Positions 21,701-33,552 of a stretch of 64,000 nt of DNA are shown piece by piece (positions within the stretch are counted from its first letter, which is position 1; each line of letters begins with the position of its first letter). Under the pieces are notes generated by a model that saw only the letters and a list, made by a program, of their open reading frames with translations, ran no database searches and was not told the DNA's origin. Source of the stretch: Ailanthus altissimus (Eukaryota; Streptophyta; Magnoliopsida; Sapindales; Simaroubaceae); the NCBI GenBank assembly GCA_946807835.1, contig OX327693.1:9999501-10063500 (forward strand). Reading direction: 5' to 3'. The position numbers and the translations under genes are program-made.

Positions 21701-23663
21701 CAGCAAACATTTGTATTACATCCTTAGTTATAATTCTACATAATAGGACATCAAATTTGAAAACTGCTACACTGTAAAAATATCAAAAGCCATCATTATC
21801 TACCAAATTAAATGGAAATTCATCCATAACCATCATTTTTGTAGTTATTTATCAACATACATATTGACTCCATCCCCTAGGCATAACTATCTTCTTACTT
21901 TCCTCCTCTAGTTGGGTTTTTACAAAAAAACCTTTTATTGATCATCAACCAATGTGCTTCAATACTTTTTATATCTTCATAAGTGTTTCCTCATCCTTCT
22001 AGTCCCATCTCAAGCTAAATTATAAGCATACAAATTTCTACAATTATGGCACTTTGCATTATCTTTTGTAAATTTACATATTAGGTGAAGTGCAACCATA
22101 CCTTTAATCTTAATGCTTATGGCGCAACAGATTTTCTCTTTTTAGGATTCGGATGTAAAGGCAAAGGTTCTTTGTCACTATTGCTTCCCTAATCCTCATG
22201 AGAGTCCACATTGATATTATTTTCTAAACTTGAATCTACAAACTCATCTACAAAATAATGAAATAATGAAAGTTCTTGATGAGTTTGTTGTTTGTAAATG
22301 AAAACTAACAAATATTATACTGATAATAAACCACACCGTAAAAGAATTAATGCAACATAAATTAATAACCTATTATTATTGTCAAACCACCCCAGAAAGA
22401 ATAAGTTACCCAAATATAAATTCTAGACCAGAATTGTAATTAAGAAAATAAAAATGAAATCTTAGAAAGATCATAAGTTCAAACTTTTAGTAAATAGTCA
22501 GCCAAATCACAAGTTCACAACAAATCTATAATTTATGCCACAATACAAAGATCAAAAAACAATTTTGAACAACACAAACTCAAATGAACTATTACAAATG
22601 AAAAAAGAAAAAGAAGAAGATTTATAATTTAACATTTAACACTGTAATTAGAATATTATTTTTTGAAAATTTAACGTAAAGGCGACATCCAATTACCAAG
22701 TTTATCTCTTGGATTTTGAATTTCATTAATCTTGGCAGCATAGACTTATTGTCATGTCATGGTATTATTACATTATAATTTACAATAAATACTTTATTAA
22801 TGTCCTAGATTTATTAAAATTAATCAAAAGGCAAGCTGACTTGAAATTAAAATTATAATATATTAACAAAATTCAATAAGCTGACTTGACTTGAAATTGG
22901 CAAATTAGCAATATGTAAAAGATTCCCTCTAGCACAAGCTGCATAACAATAAGTCATTTGCCTAATCTTAATGCTAAACTGCTAATTACAATTGTTGAAT
23001 TACAAATATGCTTCTTTGGATTTTAAACCCAAAATTTTAAAAAAAAATTGAAACAATTACTAAAGTAGCTCATAAGTCATGGCTGTAATACCTCAGCATT
23101 GGTAGTGGTAGTTAGCTTTGTAGTGATCGATGGTAATGGTGTGCATGGTAGCATAAGTGGCCAGAGAGGGTGAGAGACGAGGCCCACTGAGGTAGCCATT
23201 AGTCAAAACTAAAACGCAGAGCCTAGAGCCTGAGATTAATAAGTGGGTGGCAGAGATGGACGATGATGACGACTAACAAGTGATGGTGATAACTAACGAG
23301 TGACGATGATGAATTGAATTGATAACTAATGAAATGATTGTGAGTAAGGTATGACTGAGAGAAGAAGAAGAGATAAGATGAGTTGAATTTGATTTTGGGT
23401 TTGCAATTGGGAATTTTTAATTAGGAGAAAAATGATACCATTTTGTTTATTGCCAAAACAGTGCCGTTTTGCACCTTTTTTATATTTTGGTTTCCAAACA
23501 AATTTCGACTTGGTTCAAAAAATGTCCCTAGCTCGAAAGATCCAAATAAGACCCTCATGAAAAGACTTAATTGGTCCCGATTTACAAATACTTTCCAATC
23601 TCAACCTAAAAGTTTTGAGTCGAGACACTTTGGATGAGTTAGGAACAGGTCTTTTGCCTAGCC
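18792..23663 (-). mobile_element. Degenerate hAT-type DNA transposon
   Basis: A 10-bp terminal inverted repeat, GGCTAGGCAA, is at 18792-18801, with its complement TTGCCTAGCC at 23654-23663. Just inside both ends are the GGTT.GAGA.GG and CGGGACC motifs seen in ricesleeper-like hAT ends. The flanking octamers TCTATGAG (18780-18787) and TCTACTAG (23664-23671) agree at 6 of 8 positions, a possible decayed 8-bp target duplication, although 4 bp (GTAA) separate the left one from the repeat. The interior carries a minus-strand hAT transposase relic at about 20150-22280. The ends are likely but not proven. Confidence 0.6.
20150..22280 (-). pseudogene. hAT (ricesleeper/DAYSLEEPER-like) transposase relic
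   Basis: Minus-strand fragments follow the order of a plant hAT transposase. A BED-type zinc finger remnant lies at about 22140-21980 (AKCHNC, then MRKHL). The RNase H-like core includes YYAHILNLIIIDGLKEL...YVRSSSMRLQAF and NVVLDVPTRW (about 21360-21150), and then SLNEDVLLGSITIKIKVKYDTY (about 20860-20800). The C-terminal dimerisation region near 20440-20160 reads KDLLV-IPV-like and DSFRSSLTPKMV-like in broken frames. There are more than ten stops and several frame changes, so no active protein can be made. In active relatives this enzyme cuts and re-inserts the element. Confidence 0.7.
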
Positions 23664-23671
23664 TCTACTAG

Positions 23672-24700
23672 CTAACTACAACCGATGACGATGATTCCCT
23701 TCTTAGCATCATACATCCACATTACTAATAGATAAAATAAGGTTAAAAATCTATTAGGCCCAAAATTGATCAGCCTAATTTATGTCTTTACAAAAAGTTT
23801 CATAAAGACTTGCCCATATCGAATCATCCCTGGGGGAATGTAAGCAACTCACACATGCATAAATTCACAAATATGTAATGCAGTGATAGAAAAATAAAGA
23901 TCGTACATCCTTAGTATCCAAAAATTTAAGGAAAGATCTAATTTTCCCCTTTAAATTCTTAATTACAACATTAAGGTAACCATTCTCTCCGCCCATAACC
24001 TCTATAAATAGACTATGGACATCATGGGAAAGGAAAATGAGGTTAATAAATAAAAATCACATATGACCAAAAAAGTAATCCTAGACTTTAAATCTAATGG
24101 TCAAAAGGGATTATTGAGAAGAATTAGATTTCTTCCTTTAAAATTCCTACGCAAGCGGGATTAATGAAAAAAAGACTTTAAAATAAATTTATAATCCTTT
24201 AAATCATGGTTTGATTGAACCAACTATTAGCACAATTACACTTTAAGAAGGGATTGAAATCCCATCCTATAAAACTTATCAATCCTTTAGCAAAGGGGAA
24301 ATAAATATACATTTATACATATACATTGGTTCATTCGTACACATTAACACACACATACACATTAGGGAACTTCAATGGTGACACACATTAATTTGAATGT
24401 CAAAGTATTTTCTTTTGTAAAAGGACGTGGGTGTTTTAGTCATATTATAAGGGAAGAGAAAGAATTTGAAGGTCATTTTTCAAGAAAGTACCGATCAATG
24501 GAACTTTAATGATGTCATCAGTAGAATTTTTTTGACTAAAATTGACTACTCACTATTAAGTTAAAACAAAAAAATGGTGAAATTGAGACAACCAAGTAGT
24601 TCATTAGGGGGCAGGTGGATGGAAATGAAAAAAAGGGAACCAAGCACCAACAAGGTGATAATTCTGACTAACGAAATTCACCACGCAATGATAAAAGTTC
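23672..24700. other. Unassigned sequence, possible 5' LTR/leader of gypsy element
   Basis: No protein domain is readable. TATA-like motifs occur near 24002 (CTATAAATAGAC) and 24269 (CTATAAAAC), and the sequence leads into gypsy gag. It may be what remains of the 5' LTR and leader of that element, but I could not find a partner repeat after 34800. Confidence 0.3.
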
Positions 24701-26569
24701 TATAAAAAATTCTCAAACGGCTACAAGAAACCAAAAGGGAAAATAACAAATTACAAGAAAGACTCACTTTGGTGAAAGAATTTAAAGACTTGCATGACAC
24801 TCAAATGAGTACTCAATATGAATGATCATAAGAGAATGGGTGGTTGAAAAACACTCAACATAAATAAATATATGAGAATGTGAGAGAGGTTGACATGCCT
24901 CGAAAGGTAGTAAGAGAGAAAGCTCAAGGGAAAGGAAAGAATATGGGTGATGAATATAAAGGTGTCCATCATAAAAGAAGTAATGAATTGTACGAGAAGA
25001 TGAATAAGGCAAGAATCACTGAGGACTCAATGTTCCTTATGAAGAAAGTAAACTAGACCTATTGATAGAAACCACTAGACAAGCCAACAAAACTTACAAG
25101 TACACAAATCTAAACTTTCATATGCATAATAGAATTAGGGATTCAGAAAAGTACATCTTCCACTTCAACGTGAAGATGATCATGCATGCATGCAATGACC
25201 CCTAAAGTGTATAACGTTCCCATCAAGCCTATAACTTATGCATGTATGGTTCCAAGGTTTGAAAAAAAATTAGATAGCTTCTTTTGATGAGTTATCGACT
25301 CAATTTATCACCTAATATATGCAGAATTATAAGAAAAAGAAAAACTCATTAGACCCGTCCCTTATGAAACAAAGAGAGAATGAAACCATCAAGAGTTTCT
25401 TAGCTTATTTAATCAAGAACTCAACGATGTAGGAAGTTGCAATACCGAGATTACTGCCCAAGCTTTTTGGAAGGCTATAAAGACTTCTACCCCTTTATTT
25501 TCAATATCTTATATAAAAACTTCACTTTCTTCAAGTGATAAACCAAAAGTTTGAACAATGGATTTAGAAGGAAAAAGATGATGCAATAATGATGAAAAAG
25601 GTTTTTGTCATCATAACACAAAAGGATGGAAGGACATCTCAAAAGAAAGGTTATGGGAAGTAACCTTTTACTAGAGAAAAAAGTAGATTGACAAACAACA
25701 AAGACACATGTTCCAACTATTACTCACAATCAACATGCCGACAAAGGATATCTAGATGAAATACAAAGATAAATAGATCTTCAAGAAGCCAAAAGCTATA
25801 CAAACACTAGATAACCAAAGAAACTAGTCCAAAAACTAGGCATTTCATAACGAGCTTGGACGTCATATTATTAGTTATTGTTTCTTACAAAGATAGATCC
25901 ATGCCCTCATGAGAAATGAATATCTCATAGAATTAAAATTAGAAATGAAATTTAAGAAACCTATAAAACCAAAAAAAATGACCCGGAGGCGAATAAAGGG
26001 AAAGTTATCACTACAGAAGAAGCAATGCTACTCATATTGAAAAACGATCCATAGATTATTGTTTGATTTTTGCTACTTGAAAGTAAAGAAAGTGTGGAAG
26101 AATAAGAAAGAGATAAGAAACATAACCCTACTGAAGAAGTCTCAACTAAGCCTGAGAAAACTAAGTATAACAAGGAAAGAGTCAAGCGAACATAAAATTG
26201 GTCTTACAAGGATCTAAGATATTTGAAATACTCGTTAAAGAGTCTATAAAAGCCTTATTGGCCAGAATGGTTATGAATGAATTTTTTGTAGTAGTATTAC
26301 ACTGGATGCCTCTGGACAGAGAAGATAGAGACAAAAGGTAAAACCATTGTTTAAAAAAGCAACTAAAATCCAAAAACATAAATATAGAGATACATCTACC
26401 ACCTCAGTAATGTTGATCCAACAAGAGTTTAGGGAGATTACTTTCTCCCAAGAAGACCTAGCATATTTGTTACTTCCTTTTCTAGAACAACTGGTAGTCA
26501 GCATAACAATTACAGGAACATTGGTCTGAAGAGTGTTACTTAACAGGGTAGCAATATAAACATCTTGTT

Positions 26570-28600
26570 CATGAAATTAGACAAAAAAGACATAAGGATA
26601 TACAATACTGAACTTATTGCATTCGATGGAGTGAGAGTACAAGTCAAGAGAATGATCACTTTACTCATAGAAAGAGTAGGAAAGCTTCTAAAAGTATACT
26701 ACCTTGTAGTTTATATGCCTATTGTTTATAACATCGTAGTATAAAGATACTAGTTGCACTATATAGAAGCTATCTTATCCACCTTATATCAAGTAGTGAG
26801 ATGTGTCTTGAGTAGCGAAAAGGAACAAACATTAAAGAGGAATAACTTCTAGCTAAACAATACTAGGTTAACTCTCTTAAGCTCTAGCAATCAAAAAGAT
26901 AGACCGAACGAGTTGAATATGCCTCAACCTTCTAGACTGATGCTTCACTTCCACCACTTTCAAGAGTAGAAACTTTGAAAGACAAATTGTAATTGTAGAA
27001 CCAGTGGTCGAAAAGACTCCATCGAATGGAAGAATAATTTATAGCACCATACATCGAAGGAATAAAGGAGGTACAATTAGACCTTTTTACCACTAATGAA
27101 AAGGTGTTGATCAACACAAATATAATTGAAAGGAAAGAACAAATATAATCGAATAACTTAGAAGAAACTAAGACATTTTTGCTTAGTCCCACAGGGATAT
27201 GGTTGGTACAAACCCACAAGTAATATGTCATAAATGCAGCATCAACAAAGGTCACACTATAGAGAAAGACATTTCATATTAGAATAAAACAAGATCATTA
27301 GTAACGAGGTAGATTTATTTGCTAAAATTTTAATTCATATAGGAAGTCTAATATCTAAAGTGGCTCTTTAAGGTGGTAGTAGTTAGAAAAAAAAATGAAA
27401 AATAACGAGTTTACATAAACTACACGAATCTCAATAAGGCTACTCTAAAATATTCCTTCCCACTTCCTATAATAGACTAAATGGTAAATGCTACAACTAG
27501 GAATAAAAGGTTATCTTTCTTATATGCTTATGATGGATATAGGCAAATAAAGATAAATAAAAAAAGATGAGAAAATAAGCTGTCACTGAATGTAAGACTT
27601 GCTGTTATAAAGTAATTCCATTTGGACTTAAGAACACTAGAGCTACCTTCTAGGGATTAGTCAACAAAGTTTTCAAAAAGTTGACAAGGAAGAAGGTGGA
27701 AGCGTATATGGAAGACATGTTGGTTTAGGAACAAGAAAGTCGACCACAGGCAAACTTATAAAAAAAATGTTCAACATACAAAATAATTCAAGATGTGCTT
27801 GAACCCAACCAAATATAACTTTGGCATCTAATCTAAAAACTTCATAGGACGCATAATGAGCATGAAAGGAATCAAAGCAAATCTTTTCCAAGTCTAGGCA
27901 TTAAGGAATACTACGATTCCCAGGTTATTAAAAGAAGTGCATATCCTTATAAGAATGGTAGCACCACTCAATAGATTCATCTCCAAAATGTTTAATTAGT
28001 GCAAACCTTTTTTTCAAGTAATCAAAGCAAAAAGAAATGAGAAATTATAAGGTCTAGAGTAGACAGAAACGTTGCAGAACCTGAAAGAATATCTAAGGAA
28101 ACCATCATCCTATCTATATTGCTTCCTAATGGAACATCATTTCTATATCTTGTCATTTCTAATCCAATAGTTAGTACGATATTATTCAAAGAAGAAAAAG
28201 GATGGCAAAAACTAATTTTCTACACCAAGAAAAGTTCTATTAGACGTAGAAACTAGATACTCGCGGTTAAAAAAACTTATCCTTACTCTCATTTAGGCCA
28301 AAGACAGACTTCTCCATTATTTTAAAGTACATCCCACGGTGGTATAAATCTCTTACCTAATAAAATATATCCTCTCCAAACTACTTGTCATTGGGAGGTT
28401 ACCAATATGGCAGTGGGGTTGATTCATTTGGTCATAGAATATCATCCGAAGATCAAAATCAAAGGACATCTAATGATAAAATTCGTATTAGAATGCGAAC
28501 CTGCCATAAAAGATGATACTCTGCAATTAGAATCACTAGAAAAACTGAACGCTTGGCAGATGGACATCAATAAGTCCTCTAGTCACAACAGATGAGGTTT
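26570..28600 (+). pseudogene. Gypsy protease-RT-RNase H remnant
   Basis: Translation in shifting plus-strand frames gives the protease flap region (IAFDGVRVQVKRMITLLI), then RT with the start motif VICHKCSINKGH, REV.YLKWL, LNKATLKYSFPLP, SFLYAYDGYRQI and VEAYMEDMLV, and then RNase H with VLLDVETRYSRL and HYFKVHPTVV. The catalytic YxDD box has become YMED, losing the first Asp. The tail 28407-28595 stays open for 62 codons and ends in a stop just before the copia LTR. Order and spacing match a full-length ancestor. Confidence 0.7.
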
Positions 28601-28653
28601 AGGCAATCAAATCAAATGCCCAAAAAGACTAATATTGCAACATAAGATGAGAC

Positions 28654-29051
28654 AATCAGAATATAATAGATAACGCGGTTTTAATTTTTAGAATGCTCTG
28701 TAGTCTACTGTATTATTACTTCAATATCAAATGTAATACAATACTTGCTTTATATACAATGATGGAGTAACAGAATTGAGTAAATTGTACAGAGATAATC
28801 ATTGCTGGTACAAGAAATTTTCTTTGGCAATACTTAATTCTCAGATTGTTAAATGAATGGTTCAGGTGTCCCAAAACTTGCTGGTATATGATTGGTTCAT
28901 TTGTTGTGCTTATATAATAGCTGCTAGAAGCCACACTTAGTTTGTCTTTTACTACAATGCCTTTTATCTCTCACCAGCACAGCCTTTTCAAACTTGATCA
29001 CCATTTGTTTTTCTTCCATAAACCTGATACAAAATATTTTTGTATAATTAA
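28654..29051 (-). repeat. 3' LTR of the copia element
   Basis: 398 bp, about 90% identical to 33553-33951 by hand count. On the minus strand it starts TTAATTATAC directly after the purine tract and ends TTCTGATT. These ends are not TG...CA. Confidence 0.85.
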
Positions 29052-29060
29052 CTCCTCCTC

Positions 29061-29420
29061 TCAAGCTCCAGGTTCTAGTATTACCTTGAGCTTATTTTTT
29101 AGATAGTTAAATCTCTCTGTAGTTAGAGGTTCTGTCATAATGTTTGTAACTTGGTCTTTAGAGGGAATGTATCTGATTTCCAGCTCATTGTTGTTCACTT
29201 GACCTCTGATGTAATGCACATCAATTTCTATGTGTTTAGTTCTTGCATAATAGATTAGATTATTGGCTAAGGCTACTGCCCCTTGATTATCACACCACAC
29301 AATTAGTTTGGTTGTAAGCTTGACATGTAATTCATTTAGCAGAGACTTCAACCATGCTAATTCAGCTCTTATTTGTGCTAATGATCTATAATCTGATTCG
29401 GTGCTTGATCTGACTACCAC
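29061..29420 (-). pseudogene. Copia RNase H domain
   Basis: A 119-codon open frame with the copia RNase H pattern: STESDYRSLA (catalytic Glu), WCDNQGAVALA (catalytic Asp), RTKHIEIDVHYIRG (conserved C-terminal His/Asp) and IPSKDQVTNIMTEPL. All expected acidic residues are present. It ends at a natural stop just before the purine tract. It is a piece of a broken polyprotein and not an independent gene. Confidence 0.85.
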
Positions 29421-29899
29421 CTTTTATTTTCTTGAGCTCCATGATATAAGGTTGCCACAGAGGAATATATTGTACCCTCCTGTCAATTTCTTGTCATCTA
29501 AGTCATTTCCTCAGTTGGCATCTGTGTAGTCTTCTAGTTCAAGCTTTTTATTTCTAGTGAAGAGTAGACCATGATCTAAACTCCCTTGCAGGTACCTTAG
29601 GACTCTCTTGCACCCTATTCAATGTTTTATTTTTTGTCTTTAAAGAAATTGACTCAGCTTATTAACACTATATGCTATTTCTGGTCTGGTTAAGGTCACA
29701 TACTGTAAGGCCTCTATGATACTTCTATATAGTATGTTGTCTTCAAAGTCCTTTCCCATTTCTTTTAAGAAATTTGTGGCTGTGCTCATTGGTGTGCTAT
29801 ATAGCTTGCATTTAGACATTCCTACTTTCTTTAGAATGTCTAAAATGTACTTATTTTGACTTAAATGTACACCTTGATCATTCCTTCTAACCCTAGGAA

Positions 29900-30680
29900 G
29901 AAGCTTAATATTCCTAGAACTTTAAGTGAAAATGCCTGGTTAAGTTTGTTAATTATTACACCACATTGATCTTCATTGTTTCTAGTTACTAATATATTAT
30001 CAACATACACAAGTAATAGCACTATGTTTCATTTATCCTTAAGTGTGAAGAATGAGGTACCTGACCTTGAATTTTTGAAGCCCCATTGCACTAGTGCAGA
30101 TTTCAATTTTTGGAACCAAGCCCTTGGTGCTTGTTTAAGCCCATACAGTGTCTTCTTAAGTTTGCATATTGCACTAGTGCAGAATGAGGTACCTGACCTT
30201 GAATTTTTGAAGCCCCATTGCACTAGTGCAGATTTTAGTTTTTGGAACCAAGCCCTTGGTGCTTGTTTAAGCCCATACAGTATCTTCTTAAGTCTGCATA
30301 CACTGTTTGGTCTTTGTTTGTCTTCAAAATCTTCATGTTGAATCATATAGACCTCTTCTACTAAGTCACCATTTAGGAATGCATTGTTAATATCTATTTG
30401 TTTGATATCCCAATTAAAATGAGTTGCTAAACTGATTACTACTCTGATAGTTGCATACTTCACCATAGGACTAAAGGTTTCTGTATAGTATATTCCCTCA
30501 ATTTGATAAAACCCCTTAGCAATTAGCCTTGCTTTGAACCTTACAACTTCATCATTTGGTTTGTATTTAATTTTATACACCCATTTACAGCCTATCACCT
30601 TTATATCAGGTCTATAATCAACTAAAGTCCATGTCTCATTCTTTAATAAAGCTTGAAATTATTCTGTCATGGCTGTTTTT
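29900..30680 (-). pseudogene. Copia reverse transcriptase with internal duplication
   Basis: The open frame from 30598 starts at the conserved GCKWVYKIKY and carries ARLIAKGF, QIDINNAFLNGDL (first catalytic Asp kept) and LKKILYGLKQAPRAWF. Then a 44-residue unit repeats in frame: the DNA unit starts at 30051 and again at 30183 on the plus strand, a period of 132 bp. After a stop at 30029-30031 the same frame continues to the active-site box, which reads YVDN (29996-30007) where the family has YVDD. The duplication, the stop and the lost Asp each would abolish activity. Confidence 0.85.
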
Positions 30681-31637
30681 CACCTTGGATGCTTGAAGAC
30701 CGCTTTTGTATTAACAGGGATATCTTCATCTGGTGTCCTTACTTGATTTGTCGAGTACATTTTTAGTTTGAAAATTCCTGATTTTGACCTGGTCACCATG
30801 GGATGTGTGTTCTCAATTTATTGCTACAATCTCATATTGGTTCATATTGATGGGAATGACTCATCTTATTCTTGTGTAGATGTTGGGAAGTGTTGGTTAT
30901 TATGAGTTGTATTCAGTATCTAATTCTGTGTTTAGAATGAGTTTTTGTATCTGATGGAAACTGTGTTTGATCACTGACATGATTGTAGGATGTTCCTCTT
31001 TGGTCTGCACTTGGTTGTTCTATATCACTTGTGGTGGCATCAAGAATTTTTTGCTGAAATGGTAGGTATATGGACTATTTGTGTGCACTGTGTTCTAATA
31101 ACTGTGTTTGCTTACTTGTGAATGATGCATCACATTCAAAGGGAAACTCATTCTCATTGAATGTCACATGCCTAGAAATAAAGATTTTTTCAGTAGGAAG
31201 CAAACACTTGTACCCCGTATACTTTGAGCTGTAGCCTAAGAAGACACATTTTTTAGCATGAAAATCTAATTTATATCTATTAAGAGGTCTTAGGTATGGA
31301 AAGCATGCACAACCAAAGGTTTTAAGGATGTTGTAATCTGGTGTTTTCCCTAGGAGTCTCTCATATGGTATGATGTAATTTAGAACTTATGTGGGCATCA
31401 TGTTGATCAGATAAGTGGCTGTCTCAAAGGTATGCCACCAAAATGTAAGTGGCATTTTGGCTTGGGAAGAGTGTCAGTCCCACTTCTGTGATTTGCATGT
31501 GTTTTCTTTAAATTTTTCCATTTTGTTCTGATATATATGGACAAGTGTGCCTCAAATGTATACCATATTTTTTCATGTGTGGTTCTAATGGCTTAAACTC
31601 ACTACCCATATCTATTTGAATGGTTTTAATATGAGTC

Positions 31638-32216
31638 TCAAGTTGTTTTTCTATAAAAAAAAATTAAATGACAGTGGTTTGTGATTTGTTTTTGCAGTGG
31701 AAAGGTCCAGATGTGCCTTGAGTAATCATCCACAATGCTAAGGTAGTATCTTAAACCATTTCCAGAGGTGAGGGATGCAGGACCTCGTAGGTCTATATAT
31801 ATAATTTCAAGTGGTTTTTTGGTAGTGCTTTCAGAGTTTTTGAAACCGAGTTTATGGTGTTTTTCCATTTCATAAGCATCACAAAAAGGAAATTTCTGAA
31901 CTTTATTCAAGATAGATAACTTGTTACAGGACTCAAGGTCTTTTTTCATAATCTAATCACTAGGATGCCCAAACTGCCTATGAAGAGTAACAAGTTTACT
32001 TGACAGGTCTGAAATATTTTCTCCATTACTAGTGGGAAAAGCTAAGCTATCTAAGGACTCTTTTTCTATAAATGAAGCAAATAAAGAGACTGAAAGTTTG
32101 TGACTAATGTCATCTGTTAAGACCTTGTGAGTGCCAGCCACATCTAACTGATATAAACCACCCTTAGTCATTCCTTGAAGGAGCACCCTTTGCATCTTAT
32201 CCTTCGCAACACACAA
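31638..32216 (-). pseudogene. Copia gag-pre-integrase and integrase core
   Basis: The frame reads LVTLHRQFGHPSD (zinc-binding His residues), a stop near 31950, then PFCDAYEMEKHHKL. The second Cys of the HHCC zinc site is Tyr, one G-to-A change away. The integrase core starts with IYIDLRGPAS (first catalytic Asp) and SIVDDYSRHIWTFPL. It keeps the same reading frame as gag. The rest of the integrase (31640 to about 30700) is in broken frames. Confidence 0.8.
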
Positions 32217-32569
32217 GTCATGGTGAAATTATATTGTAACATCACTGTCTTGCATTAACTTGGATATGCTTATTAGGTTTTTAGTCCTTTTTGGAACAAA
32301 AAGAACATGCTTAAGTATCAATGAATCATTTGTGTGTGGTAGGTGCAGTTTACAGGTTCCAATATAAGCGATGTACAGCTTGTTTCCATTACCTGCAACT
32401 AGGGTCTGCTTACTTTTGTACTTAGTCCTTGTGGTTAGATTGTTGAGGTTGTTGGTAATGTGATTGGTTGCTCCACTATCAATGTACCAGCTTTCATCTT
32501 CTTCATCTTCTTGTGCAGCAACAAATGCAGAGTTTTATTGATTGGTTACTCTTGGGGTAAAATCTTGTT

Positions 32570-33524
32570 CATACCTATGCCAGCAGTCCATTGCTTCATG
32601 TCCACCTTTCCAACAAATTTGACATGTCACTTTTGGTTTGTCTTTTCCTCCTTATTGCTTCATCTTTCATTTGTTTCCCTTGTTGTTTTTGTAATTTGGT
32701 TTGTTAGTGGTGTTTGTGCCTCTGCTATGAGTTGGTGTTCCTTTACCACCAGCATCTCTTCCAAAGTGATTTCTTCTCTGGCCTTCTCTACTGTAAGTCA
32801 TGTTTGCTTCCAAATCTAAGTTTTCAATAGCATTTCTTTCTAACCTTCCCTCAAAGTTCAATAATTATGCATAAGCATCTTCAAGAGTGATGTTACTCAA
32901 GTTGGAGGTTATTATGACTACAACTGGGTTATATTCTAAACCAAGGCCACCAAGAATGAACTGAATTAGCTCAACATCTGATATTGGTTTTCCAGATGTT
33001 GCTAGTATTCTAGCAAGTTTCTTCATCTTTGTGTAGTAGTCACTCATGCTCATTGAGCCTTTCCTTGTGACATTAAGTTGTCTTTTCACCTCAATCATGT
33101 GTGTCATAGATTGTGAGCAGTACATCATTTTTAGGGCAAGCCACAAATCGAGAGAAGTGCTGCAGTCAGTGACTGCGCTGAGTATATTTTTACTTAATGA
33201 AGACAACAACCAGCTGAGTAACATTTGATCTTATTTCCTCCATAGTGTATACAAGGGATTGAAGATGGCTTTTTCAACCAGGTTTTCATCCCTTGTTGTG
33301 ATGAAACGACTTGGTGTATGTTTAGTTACATCTATGTAGTCATCAAGTTCATTTCCTCTAATGATAGTTAGAACTTTTGTCTTTCAAATGATGTAATTAC
33401 TTCTGTCAAGTTTAATAGGTACTGCAAATGTGAGATTATTGGTGGTTTGAATTTTAACAAAGTTTTGTCCACCATTAGTTGATGAATCACCATGGATTCC
33501 TGTGCTTGAGCTGGTGTTTGCCAT
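32570..33524 (-). pseudogene. Copia gag with zinc knuckle, five in-frame stops
   Basis: Starting at the ATG 33524-33522, one frame runs through to a CX2CX4HX4C zinc knuckle (CQICWKGGHEAMDC, 32624-32583). The middle has the gag core with SAVTDCSTSLDLWLALKMMY and VELIQFILGGLGLEYNPVV. In-frame stops lie at 33386-33384, 33233-33231, 32867-32865, 32669-32667 and 32654-32652, with no net frameshift. Each stop is one transition from a sense codon. Gag forms the virus-like particle in active copia elements; this copy cannot make a full protein. Confidence 0.85.
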
Positions 33525-33540
33525 TGTTATTGGCAACCAG

Positions 33541-33552
33541 GCTCTGATACCA
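33541..33552 (-). other. Primer-binding site (tRNA-iMet type) of copia element
   Basis: The minus strand reads TGGTATCAGAGC, complementary to the 3' end of initiator tRNA-Met. It lies flush against the inner end of the 5' LTR at 33553, which fixes that LTR boundary. Confidence 0.9.

Noticed and set aside
29976..30341. 121-codon plus-strand open frame with a repeated segment
   Set aside because: It is the antisense of the duplicated copia RT segment; the repeat in its protein only mirrors the 132-bp DNA duplication.
32460..32819. 119-codon plus-strand open frame rich in Phe, Ser and Val
   Set aside because: It is the antisense of copia gag including the zinc knuckle. Its hydrophobic look comes from reading Lys/Asn/Gly-rich coding DNA backwards.
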